Shown here piece after piece: positions 32,148-45,252 of a DNA stretch of 64,000 nt. The DNA is from Enchytraeus crypticus (taxonomy: Eukaryota; Annelida; Clitellata; Enchytraeida; Enchytraeidae). The notes under the pieces were generated by a model. The model searched no databases. It was not told the origin of the DNA and worked only from the letters and a program-made list of their open reading frames with translations. The DNA lies in assembly GCA_905160935.1 (NCBI GenBank), contig CAJHZI010000664.1, forward strand, positions 1,464,501 through 1,528,500. The letters are read 5' to 3'. Numbering within the stretch: the stretch's first letter is position 1; each line of letters starts with the position of its first letter. The position numbers and the translations under genes are program-made.

Positions 32148-33423
32148 GCTTGGGAAAGCCGACAGCAGGTCGGTAAGTTGTCCAACTGCCGATCAGTAAG
32201 TGCGGAGTTCAACCCAGTTCCGATCCCGTCACTGGCATGTTCTCCAGACAGGAAACTGACGTTAAACTTGGCCTTTAGTGTTAGCACAACGTTGTGTGTT
32301 GTTTAAATAATATTAGAAACAAGGAACGAAGAAGAGATCCTAGACCTAGAGGCTACATCAATTGTTGTAAAAAAGTTGCTCACGGCAATTGCAGGAGTTT
32401 AAGATGGTTTCCTCGTCTGATAATACTTCAGTCATCATCATCATCTTCTCTTTAATCCCAGTTTAATTAAGGTTGGGATACGAATAGACCTTCTCCGCTC
32501 CTCTCTGTCGCAAATCATATCATCAGTCAATCCCCTATTTTTTATTCGTTTTTGAAAATTCGTAGCAATTTCTGGAGCCTAGGCGCTCATCAACCGAATG
32601 CCCTTTTTGACGTTGGTTTAGATCTCAGTGTTATAGTCGCATTCTACAACACGTGCAGTCACCGGATGGGCTATTTTTCACACAACTCGGACACAACACG
32701 GGAAATTATACTTATATAAGTATTCTTCTGATTATACTTCACCGGACCTCAAAAATCTTAAACACATACAGAAATACTAGGGTTTCATATAGTTCATAAC
32801 TAAGAATTTTTCTAATACAAACTTTCTAGCAAACAAACATTTTCTTTATATAAGCAACAAGTTTTCATGATTAACTTTCAACTATTTACATAAACAAGAG
32901 ATTTCATTTAAGCACGAGAGCTATTTCAACACTGCTATAAATGGTATTGTGGTGATTAGCAGATTTCACAAAACAATTAATAACAATGCTACATTACAGA
33001 AGTATTTATCTACAAGCCCGTTATGCCAAAATAATCTCTTAAATTATAACTGAAATACTAACGAATCATACTCACAAAACATCAACCAGAGTTAACCAAA
33101 ACATTTCTGATAAATTCAATTAAGGTTAATTGAAGCTAACATTTAATTAATTAAACAATAGAAATTAACAATTATAACTTTACTAAATGCACCAGTTACT
33201 TTTAAATGTTATTACAGAAACATAATATTCTAACATTCCTAGATTGGGGATTGAGAACAATCAAATAAACATGGCAATTTTAACGAAACTGTCTACAACA
33301 GCATATGCTGAGGTTTTTGCTAATCTACACGATGATATTAACTTCTGAAGTTGATCAATGGCGTCCTCCTTAACGAACGAGTCAGTTAATTTTGCGTTAA
33401 TATTTTAATAGAGAGGGCGAGAT

Positions 33424-33692
33424 TAACGCACTTGGTTTAGTTGCGCGTCAATTATCGAAGTTAAACTGCATCGACCTCGGTTAGTACTTTGTGGGTGACC
33501 ACATTGAAAGACCGAATGTTGGTAAAAGCTTAGGAAGGAAAAAAATCCCAGGGTGATGGAAGGTTATTATTAAATCCGCGCCGGCTGCAATTGATGCGCC
33601 ATCAAAAGGCAGCGATTGCTAATAACCATGGAGAGGAAGGAGGAAATGGGTCTTAAACAAGTATCTGTGCTTCCTGACCCAGTGTGCCGTTA
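33424..33692 (+). mobile_element. 5S-rRNA-derived SINE (SINE3-like), copy 1
   Basis: The 5' part, ATCGAAGTTAAACTGCATCG ... CTCGGTTAGTACTTTGTGGG ... GAAAGACCGAATGTTGG, aligns with the internal promoter region of 5S rRNA (GAAGCTAAGC ... CTGGTTAGTACTTGGATGGG). The 3' part, GGGTCTTAAACAAGTATCTG ... TGCTTCCTGACCC, then TTATGTTATG, is the tail of the CR1-like LINE at 57113. Confidence 0.85.
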
Positions 33693-34454
33693 TGTTATGT
33701 TTTGTTTAGAGCAAAATCACACAGAGTACTTTCTTCTCATCCGAGCAACTTCAGTGTCTGTAGCACACATTACTACAAAGCGAATCATTGATCGTAAATA
33801 CATTAATCGCAATATAGGCGAAAATGTATAAAAGTATACATAGGCGAAAATTTTCCAGAAATCTAGGTATTAATCTGTAGCCTAAAAACGCGTTATTGCT
33901 AATATTATAGCGAAACAGTCTAGTGTAATGACAATACACAAGCATATCCTGAACTATTTTAGAATTATTATCACAGCTTGAAACACTTTGTAACTTGCCT
34001 CATAGTAGAGGGGGGCAAAGCCTAAACTCGATGAAAAATCATCATCATTTTCTTTTGAATCCCAGTTGAAGTAGGGCCTAGATACAACTAAACCTAAACA
34101 TTTCCATTAGTTTTACAACAATTTTGTAGCAATTTCTGGAACCAAGGAGCTTACAAACCGATCGCCCTTTCTGACGTTGGTTTGGATCTTAATGCTTTGT
34201 TGCCTTTTACTAGGCGTGCAGTTTACGATTATTCTATTCTTCAGCAACCCGGACACAACACCTTAGCATGGTACAACACGGATTTTTTAAATCGAATAGC
34301 TGAGATGCTATTCGATAGCAGATAAGTAGTTGCCGGGTTCAAATCCAGAGCTCTCTCCCACAGTGACATACTATCGAGCAGGAAAATGACGTTAAACTTG
34401 GTTTTGACTATTTTATTGCAAATATTCATTCTAAAGTTACATTATACACAAATA

Positions 34455-34584
34455 AAAGCTAATATTAACGTCAGTTTTCTCACTCGAAAGCTATGTCAGC
34501 ACGAACGAGCCCGGGATATGAATCCCGGACATACTGGTCCGCGATAAAATATCTTACCGACATCGCAAATGGCTCCTGCCGAAT
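34455..34584 (-). repeat. tRNA-derived SINE (family A), minus strand
   Basis: Begins with the complement of GACGTTAAT, contains GGGATATGAATCCCGG and TATCTTACCGACATCGC. A + strand relative sits at 34284-34404, so two copies lie in opposite orientation about 50 bp apart. Confidence 0.65.
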
Positions 34585-35089
34585 GAATCCTAGATCAGTC
34601 AGTTACTTTGTTTTGCAACGATAATCTATTTATTTTATTTTATTTATTATTGATATAACAGTCCTTAATTTACACGTCATTTAATGCATTTACAACTATG
34701 CCACGCATAGATCTCGAGACTACTTTAAAGGCTTCAATCGTCATTAACACTTTGAGACGACTCAACAGTTAATCGTAATTTTACTGTACACAAATAGAAA
34801 TAAAGAAGAATAGAAACAGCGAAACCATATCCAATTAGCACATGTCAAAATTGGATTACCAATTGGATGATCAATTCAACAAAACAAATCACATACTCAA
34901 ACAAAAAATAAATTACACTTCTTAACAATTTTCAGGAATGATGTATCGGTAAGAGGTCGTAACCGAAGCCTGTGTGACAAGTGGCAAGCTATGAATTAGA
35001 ATTCCATCAGGAAATTCTACAGTTTGACTCTTAACAGTTTCTTTGTTATAAAGAAACAAAGAACATAATTAGCTTTTCATTATTTTATC

Positions 35090-35235
35090 ACTTAAAATAT
35101 TATATTAATATGATTTATATTAATATAATACTACATTATATTAATATGATTTATTAAATCATATTAATATAATGTTATTATATTAATATACATTATATTA
35201 ATATGATTTATCATATCAATATATTGTTAATCATT
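35090..35235. repeat. TATTAATATGATTTAT-rich AT repeat
   Basis: Repeated ATATTAATATGATTTAT blocks in both orientations; low complexity, no gene. Confidence 0.6.
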
Positions 35236-35419
35236 AACAATACAGTTTCAGTTTCAGTTTGCTTCGCTGTATACAGATTGCGTATCAGAAAATGTCTTGA
35301 GCCCTGAACAATTAGACGCAGTTAAAAGCCGATTTGGTTTAGATTATAATTCCCAAATCCGGAACTGACGAGCAAAATTACCATAAAGCGAGAGTCGACA
35401 AGTCTTTTAGAAGTAGTAT

Positions 35420-35425
35420 TTTATT
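35420..35425 (-). promoter_or_regulatory. Candidate polyadenylation signal of PPP1R21
   Basis: AATAAA on the minus strand, 6 nt after the proposed stop codon. If used it would give a 3' UTR of only some tens of bases. Confidence 0.45.
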
Positions 35426-35431
35426 GATCAT

Positions 35432-35464
35432 CTAGCCAGTTCTTCCTTTCTTCAAACTCTTACT
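35432..35464 (-). CDS. PPP1R21: PPP1R21 last exon (exon 21)
   Basis: Acceptor ttgctgtag|AGT, then SKSLKKGRTG and TAG. In phase with exon 20, and similar in position and composition to the human C-terminus (KGNSKKNKSR). It is short, so the call rests on phase, acceptor quality and the lysine-rich end. Confidence 0.75.
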   Translation of the reverse strand, partial: SKSLKKGRTG

Positions 35465-38400
35465 CTACAGCAACACAATGAGAAACAGAATCATAGAATA
35501 CGTGATAGAATTGCAGAGAAATAAATGAGATGTAAAATAAATTGTAGGATAAAATTAATTAAATAATTTCATAAATTAAGGTTCATTAAATTAAAATTCA
35601 GTACGAGCCTAGAAGACGAATATCAACACAGAGATAGTAATTGGATAGCCAACACAGAGATAGTAACAATACGAAAAACGATAATAATAACTAGGTGTAA
35701 TGCGGACTACATAAAACTCAGTTTTGAATCTCACACCTATTGATTTCCAGTCGGATATTTAACCAACGCACTAAAAAACGGCTCAGTCATCGATTGATGG
35801 TAGGTACATTGTAAATAAGCCATGTAATTAAATTATAAGCTATGTTTTCGATATTTTTATAGTTACTTTCTCTTTACGGGCGGAAATTAATACATGTATG
35901 GTTGCCACAGGTTATACAGTATTCTGTAGCATAGACGCTAATTAATTAGTAAAGGTATTGTTATTCTTAGCAGCTACTACTGACTGTATTACTTCACAGA
36001 GCGTAGGCTCCTGTGTGGTAACCCTCTTCTTCTTCATTAATTATTTGTTCAGTTTCTAGTTAGGTATGCTGTATTTGCTGTTTATTATGACATGATAAAC
36101 AAATATAAAAAAGCTGGTAAAGCTAATGTTAACGTCAGTTTCCTCACTCAAAAGCGATATCCGTAGCGGGAGAGCCCAGGATTTGAACCCCACAACTACT
36201 GATCCGCGGTCGAATATCTTACCGACATCGCCATTGGCTCCAGCCAAAAGTGGAAATAAAAACAATGCAGACGTCTCACCTTGCTCGTATTGTTCTGTTG
36301 CTGAAGTTCATATTTGAGAAGATCAATCTCGTCTTTCTGTGAAGTCAATCGTTCATTCATCCCAGCCAAATGCTCGCTCATCATGCTCAACTGTGCCTCA
36401 TAACTGCGTGTCGTTGTCTGCAGCTCATCCTAATCAATCAATTAATCAATCAATCAAATGTTCACTCATCATGCTCAACTGTGTCTCATAGCTGCCTGTC
36501 GTTGTCTGCAGCTCATCCTAATCAATAAATCTATCAATCAATCAATCAATCGATCAATCAATCAATCAAATGTTGACTCATCATGCTCAACTGTGTCTCA
36601 TAGTTGCGTGTCGTTTTCTGTAGCTCATCCTAATCAATCAATCAATCAATCAATCAATCTATCTATCTATCAATCAATCATTCTATCAATCTATCAATCA
36701 ATACATCAACATTATCGATCATTTTACTAATCAATCAAATCAATAAATCAATAAAAGAATGAATAAAGTAATGAATCGATGAATTAGTAAATCACTTAGT
36801 TATTAGTCAATCAGTCAGTTATTGGTCAATCAGTCATCTATTACCATAATCTGTAATATGCAAGACTTATTGTGCCAAAAAGTTGTGCACAAAAAATATC
36901 AATTAGAATTAGATTCATCATCGTCATCTTCCCTTGAATCCCAGTTTAACTAGGGTCGGGATACGAATAGGCAGTCTCAAACCCAATTTGAATTGGATTA
37001 AAATAAATTACTTAACCAAATCCAATGTCGCACTGATAGTTATAGGTACATACATAGAGATTTTTAAGTTGTTAACTAAACTAATAAAGCCACACTTCAG
37101 CACACTTTCTACACATATAAAGTGTTGTCGTACCTTGAGCTGGGCCACTGATTTGTTGGCTGATGAAAGCTCTCCGTGCAGTCTTTGTTTCTCTACATCA
37201 GAAATCTGAAGCCGCTTCTGCAGAGCCCGACACTGTAAGAAATAGACGAATCTACCTGTAGGCCTATATCGCTGTATATCATTGTATATCACTATATATC
37301 GCTGTATATCACTGTATATCACTGTATATCGCTGCACATCGCTGTATATCACTGTATATCGTTGTACATCGCTGTATATCACTGTATATCACTGTATATC
37401 GCCGTATATCACTGTATATACTAGCAAAAATTATATCACAGTATATCACTGTATATCATTATAGTATCTAACAGAACAATGTATCAATTCCTCATCATCA
37501 TCATCTTCCCTTGCATCCCAATTTAACTAGGGTCGGGATACGAAAAGACTTGCGGTTCCATTCGTTCTTGAAAATGTTGTAGCAATTTCTGGAGCCTAGG
37601 CGTTCACCAACTGAATGCCCTTTCTGACGTTGGTTGAACAATACATCAATCAATTGTAAGGCATTGTTCACTGCCACAAGGGCGCTGACTTTTCACTCTT
37701 CTCTATTTTCTATTTTCTTCTTTATGTCCAAATATGAGTGAATCTATAAACCATCTTCTATCTAACTTTTATCTAACATTCCTAATCTTGGCCTGCTCTG
37801 CTTCTCTTTACTGCCTGTTTACCTTCTATGACTTCTTTTAGTAAACTTACTGAAAGTGCCCCTTAGAATATGTTCAATCTAATTTTTCTTCCTATTTCAC
37901 AATGCATTAACAACCGTCTACATGTAACAACTCTCTCGAGGACTCCATTTGTAGCTTTTGGGACCAGCTCAGCAATGACAAGTAATTTTTACAAGTAATT
38001 AATTAGAGAAATAATTAATTTTGCAAATCACTCTAACGGTAAGTCAAGAATGTCATAGTTTTGTAAGAATTGATGACTAATTGATTACTGAATTGACGAC
38101 TGATTGATTGCTGAATTGATGACTGATTGATTGCTGAATTGATGACTGATTGACTGATGAATTGATGACTGATTAATTGCTGAATTGATTGCCTGAATTT
38201 ATGACTGATTAATTGCAAAATTGATGACTGATTTATTATTGAAATGATTGACTGAATTGAAGACTGATACACTGCTTAATTAGCTTACTGATATTACCTC
38301 AGCAGAGAAGTTGAGTGATTTACTATCAGCTAGCTGCAGTTTAGCTGTAGCATCGGTTAGTCTAGACTGATAGTGCTTTGTGATCAGCTGTTCCCTCGCC

Positions 38401-39498
38401 TCTGACTCACCCTTATCATTTACATCTACGCCAGAAACCTGCAAAAAAGAGATCCAATACTGAGTGAATTAAATAAGATCAAATAAGTGAAGTATATATG
38501 AATGAGCAGAGACGAACAGTGATGAGCATTAGAGCAATTGGTAGTTACCGACTTCGCCACTGGCTGGAGCCACTGGCGAAGTCCGTAAGATACTCGACCG
38601 CGGATCAGTATGTGGGGGTACAAATCCTGGGCTCGCCCGTCACTGACATCGCTTTCGAGTGAGGAAACTGACGTTAACCTTAGCTGTTAGCTTTTTTTAG
38701 CTTTAGCTTAAGTAATCAGTACCTTTCCTGTAAGTGACTAAAGCTGTCGACAAATAGAGGTAGTAAAGATTAAGAGAGTTGAATTTAAATTGTTTATAAA
38801 GTTGACAAATTATAGAAAAATCCTGCAAATTGAGAAGGCATTGGAAATCTGACCACAAAATTAATATTGATCTTCTCTAATTAAAACAGTTTCATGTACA
38901 CCTTCTATAAACCTAAAATATTTATATCTTATTAAAATAAAGCCCATGCTGTAACAGAGTCACTGAAGAATAGACCTACTGTAAACTGTACGTGTCGTGA
39001 GAGACGACTAACAAGAACTGATGAAGGCAATGGGAAACAACTTCAGAAGCCATTATTCCCAAGCTGTAGGCTACATTCTCGTGTGGATATAGCATAGCCC
39101 TTTTTGAATGGATTTACTTGTCAATCGCATCCTATGGAGCGAATTAACAGACTGTGAATAGGAATATGTACATTTAGTGAATATGGAATATAGGAATATG
39201 CGAATATGTACATCAAGTGTTCTGCCAGCCTACGCTGGCAGACCACTAGAGAGTAAAGTAAAGAAGTAAACACGCATTAAAGTGAAATGATTAAATATGT
39301 TGATATCTATCACTTTTAATACCACATGTTTAAACCATTACGTAACTTAGACAATTTTCCGTATAACTAGGCCAGTGAATGTCTGAGATTTTACTCTCAG
39401 ATCAGCACGGCTGGGATTCGAACCCACTAGGATTCAAATCACCTCAGGATCAGTCATTTAAAACCTTATGACGTTACCCCTACGCTATTAAGACATTC

Positions 39499-39565
<67 letters not shown>

Positions 39566-42500
39566 AATAAAGTAAAACATTAGCAGATAAAAGCCATAAT
39601 ACGTCATATATCTAACCTGCGCAGCACTAGCGGGACCATTCTCTCCACCATGTGTTACGTGTGACCCTCCCAGTGCAGATGTGCTTGTTGGCTGAGTCTT
39701 AACTGAGCCTTCATTGCTCTAAGTGAACATTTTAATAATTGAGTGATAAAAAATAATTAAATAATATTACTAATTACACCGATAATACATTCAAAAACAG
39801 GTGTGTTATGAAATATCTGATGATAATATCAATTAGCCAGATAACACATTTAAACAGCAGTGATAATAAATAGCTGGATGATATTAGCAATTACCCTGAT
39901 AATATAGATAGAGCAGAGCATTTTGAATAATTTGAGTTTTAAATAAACACTAACATACTAACAGCATTCTACACAGTCATTCAGTGAAATATAACTTTGA
40001 TTAGTTTTACAAACCTATTTCAAATGTACTTTTATTAATTAATTTAATTAATTGGTACTCTCCAATAGTCCCTATAGAAGAGATCTTATAAGATTTACCA
40101 GATTTGTCTACAGTATAGTCACAGATCCTGAAAAAAATGGTATTAATTAATTATTTGTTTATTTTACAATAAAAAAGTGACGTATTTTTCCTAACGAGTA
40201 GCACACAAATGAGTCCCACTATATTTGATACCAGCTTCTACATTGTTAATTAAACTACTTATTAAAGAAATAAAGTAGAAACATTTAACTCAAAGTACCT
40301 GAATGACTTTCTGATATTTAAGTTGCAACAGTTGAGTCTCAAGCACCCAGTGTTCACGTTCAGCTTCCAACTCGTTCACTCTCTCCTGCAACTTTATAAC
40401 CTACAATGATATCAGTAAATGGTTGGATGTAGGGTTATACTACGTGGATAAGGTTAGGTTTAATATTGGTAAATAGTTAGTTTTAGGGTTATACAGGTGA
40501 GATGATTACTAAATACAACTTCTAGCAAGATCATATAAGATCATATGACTGATGCAGCTGAACAACACAAACGAAACAAAAGCAAAATGTTGAAACTGCC
40601 TTATTTCCAGAACCCCTTTATATATAAAGGGCTTCTAAAGTATATAAACCCCATGTTTATATACTTGTAAGCAGTCTTTCTTTAGTTAATAAAACTATTA
40701 AATAAAATATCATAGTTTCGTGAGCTTATGATATAAATTATGGTTATTATAGTTTGCTACCCTGTTTAACAGATTCAACTACCAAACAATAATACCAATA
40801 ACACAACAATAACACCACAACCAATAACGCCCATAACATAACAACCAATTGCAAATCAGTCCATCAAATGACAATAAAATAATTGAATACATCACTACGG
40901 TAAACTGATAAACTAAATGTAACGTAGGAAGCATTGCTCTATGGCACTAATATACTATGTTACGATATTAAACAAGTCATAATTCAGTATCTCCAAGGAC
41001 AACAGCGTAAACAAGTGCGAATGTCATGCGTTGAAATAATAGAAATAGCATTATAGAATATAGAAACCTGTTGAGAGAGTGTATCCTTGCTCTCAGTAAA
41101 GCTGTAAACTGTCTTTCTATTCTGTATAGCGGTAGTGTATGGTACGGATTCTGCCTGTGGCTGTTATACAGAAAAGTAAAACACCATCATTCACTTTAAT
41201 AATGCTTTCATAACATTTAAGTTTTTTTCATTTCGACAAAAATTTTTCAGAACATTAAAGTTTTGCCATTTCGACATGATGTGCCTGGGTATATTTGTAA
41301 CTATTTGTAACTATTTATGACTACTTGTAATTTAAAAGAAGTAAAAATTTAATTCACAATTTTTACTACCGGTAACTACTTACGTTGAATGAATTTCTGA
41401 ATCTGAGCCACTACAAATAAAACTGCAATGAAATAGTGCTTTTAAAATTTGAACAAAACTTGAGAACCCTTAAATTATGAGAATCATTTAAGTAAATGTA
41501 TTTTGCGAAGGTTTTCACAATTTAAATTATTTATTGAGAGAAATAAATGAAGTGGAGAAAAGTCAAAAGCCTTAGAAGATTTTCACAAACAACCAACCAA
41601 CCCTTTGCATGAGTTGCATGTAGTCGAGTGCTCGCCTGTGCATATCACTTACGGCCGAATTCAACGGAATTTCAACATTTCTCAGTGATGATGATTGAGT
41701 GAACAATGAAAGATTACCAGAGAAAAAAGCTGAAATCTGAAAATAAGTAACTCAAATGAAAAATTCGCACATATAATAACAATAATATAAATATGTAATC
41801 TTGCATATGAATACAAATATGTATCTTGCGTACATACAAGTATATTCATATATTTAGCAAGTATATAAACTTGTAATTCCTATTTCAACTATAAATATTT
41901 ACATTTTAAATATAAATATACGCATGTATATATTTTAAGTTTATCCAACATGACATAAGGATATACTAACCAATTTATAAATATTGAACCTAAGAGAACG
42001 ACTAGAAACCTGGCTAAATAATTTTATCTTATAGTATTTTATTGTTATCCTTCTTTAAAAACTAAAGGGATTAAACAATTCTCTGATTGATTGATTTAAT
42101 AAAGATGTAAAGATTAAAAGGAACAAAATCAAGAAATTTAAGATGATTCTGGAAGAATAAAAAGAAAATATGTCCAAAATGTCTAAAAGCTAAAGCTTCA
42201 TGAGTCACAACAATTTCTGCCATACAAGAGACCTTTGAGTAATAATGATATTAATAAGCTAGTTTCAATAGCTTAAGCCTTCTGCTTTGACTAAAGAGAA
42301 ATGATCTGAACAGGTTCAAATTATATATGACCAGCTATCAGTACATTAGACACTTCGTTAGTGTCTAAAAGAATATAGGCGGTGTGGACAGGCTGAAGTG
42401 CATAAGATCTCTTTTTAGTTCTCTCAAGAAGTGCATAAGATCTCTTTAGTTTTAATTTCATATTCATGAAACTAAAAAGAGATTAAACATTCTTAACATG

Positions 42501-45180
42501 GGCAACAGAAGGAAACGAGGGTCCAACCCATGGAAAGCACTGATATGATATCGCTTTTGAGTGAGGAAACTGACGGTAACATTAGCTTTACCAGCTTTTT
42601 ACATTAAATAAAGATATACTAATCAATTATGAACGAGACTGACCTTGCCTGTGCACGTGACTAGAGATATAACAGATGTAAGAATGGATTCGTCAACAGT
42701 CTTCAACTTCTGCGTAGCGGTAGGAAGCTGATGCTCTAATGATAGCTTGGCGTTGAAATGTCGAGACAGTTCTAAAAACATCGTCAAAGTAAACAAATAT
42801 TCACTATATTCACAATGAGTCCTATTTCACAATTGACTCTTTGAGTAAGTCGTCCAACCTCCAGTCAAAGAGGTCACTGGTTCAGCTTACAACTGAGTAA
42901 TTGTTGAATTCAGCTACACTTAATCTGTCAGAATTTAGCGTCCGGTTTCTCGTCATAATGCACTGTCAGAGACATCTCAAGCAGACAGGGCACAAGGTGA
43001 GGAAATGGGAATCAATGCAATGAAGAAAAAGCATCAAATTGCAATCATGGAAAGCTAGTGATATCTGACACCATTTGAGTATCAAGATCATTTAAAGTTT
43101 TAATAATTTTAGGTTTTCAATTTTAATAATTTAATTTAAATTGACCTGACTTTATTGAGATCCAATACAGTCTTACCAAGCAAACTATAAAATTAGAAAT
43201 TAATTAATTAAAAAATTTAATTTAAAAAAACTTTAGAATATAATAAACAAGCAGCGGCTTTCATCACAAAGCAAATAATTATCACTTACACAAATATACA
43301 TGTATATATCCAAGAAAAACATTCAAAGCACACTAGATCATACTATTTGTAATATATTTCCTGAAGTGACAGAATTTTAAATTTATTTAACTATAAAGCA
43401 AATATTACAAGCTAAAATTAAAAATTAAAAATCCAATGCGTATCTTCGACACTCAAAACTCTACGCCATAGGCCCACAATTAAACTGATTGCACTACTAA
43501 GTCTAAAGTCTCACCTCGTACTGTTTCATGGAAGTCGTTCAGGGTTTTACCTAGCCTCTCAAATAAATCTGCCTGACTAGTTCCAGAATGTTCCTTATCA
43601 TGCTCGCCTGGTAAAATACAGACATCAAGAAGTTAGAAAAGTGCTTCTACATGCAGTGAAAGGGAAATCCATAATTATCATTAATTAATCACAATCATTA
43701 TCATAAATATAATCATAATCATTATCATAAATATAATCATAATCATTATCATAAATATAATCATAATCATTATCATAAATATAATCATAATCATTATCAT
43801 AAATATAATCATAATCATTATCATAAATATAATCACAATCATTATCATAAATATAATCATAATCATTATCATAAATATAATCATAATCATTATCATAAAT
43901 ATAATCATAATCATTATCATAAATATAATCATAATCATTATCATAAATATAATCACAATCATTATATTTATTAAAGCATTATCAGATATTAAGCCACAGC
44001 TGATAGCGGCTAATAAAAAAAGATAAACAACTTGGAAAAAAAGAGAGAAAAACATCACAAATTATTTTAAATTCAAAAGGTATCATTAATTCATTATCAT
44101 TATCAAATCAGATAGACTACATTTCATTGACTGAATTATTTCAAATCTAACTTTGACTAAAATGCGTAACCCGAAATTCGCTCTTCAAAATACAACTCTC
44201 AAAAAAAAAATATCCGTGATATGCCAGACCTAAGGTATGAACAATGCAACTACCGATATGCCTAAACCTAATCCATCGTGCTACTTATCTATAGCAACAC
44301 CTATTTAGATTCTTGAACGGCCAGATTGAGAGAATTATCCACTTCTTTGCAATAATTATTAGTTATCTCTATATTTATTATTATTTTTCAATAATTATTT
44401 ATATTATTTCTATATATTTTGTACCTTTAATTCGTTTTTGTTTATCCAATGGTTACTTATTCTTTTAATAAAGGCATTTAACAGAATTTAACATCTATAA
44501 ATGTGAACTATGCATGGTTATCTAGCTCTATTAGATACAAAAAATAAACAAAATAATAACGACAAATCTATAAAAAAAATGAATATATAAATAAAGAAGA
44601 TAAAATGTAGCAGATATGTAATAATTTTGTAGTTGATAATTAATTTAATTTTAGTTGATAATTAATTAAATTTCTCAATTATGGTAAAATATTGTGCAAT
44701 GTAAATGCTAAGCTGTTGGTGTCCTGCTCGATAGCCTTAGGGCTCCTTACGAAGCCATAAACCAATGCTAACTATCTCAGTTAATAGTCTATTGTTTTGT
44801 TATTTTGTAAAGTGTAAAGGTGGTTTAATATTGTTAAGTTATTCTGTAAAGTGTCATGGTTTGAAATAAATAAATAAATGTAACTGTGAGTACCCCAGGC
44901 AGCAAGCTGGGTAACCCAGTGTTCCACTTGAGCTGATGCAGCGCACATGAGCTGCAGTGAAGAGCGCAGCTCCTTGTTCTTGGCTGATAGAGTAGCAGGG
45001 CAGGATGACAATGCACTTTCCTCTTCCAAGCTGAAAAATTACAAATTAGGCGGAACCGTGAAAATAATTTCAGGAAAGTTAAAATAAATTGACGGCGAGA
45101 GCCGTTTTAGATACTAAAAGAAGTACGGTAAAGTGTCATACCGAAGAAGACACTGGAATTACTGTTATTGATGAATCTAA

Positions 45181-45252
<72 letters not shown>

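Noticed and set aside
33424-33692. 5S rRNA gene
   Set aside because: Only the internal promoter part resembles 5S; diverged, no full 120-nt structure, and joined to a LINE tail; SINE.
35960-36050. Alternative last exon of PPP1R21 (KKRVTTQEP frame)
   Set aside because: No pyrimidine tract or convincing acceptor; the exon at 35464-35432 fits phase and composition better.
43681-44058. 125-codon Ile/Met frame on the minus strand
   Set aside because: Product of the 24-bp minisatellite; no gene-like composition or splice context.
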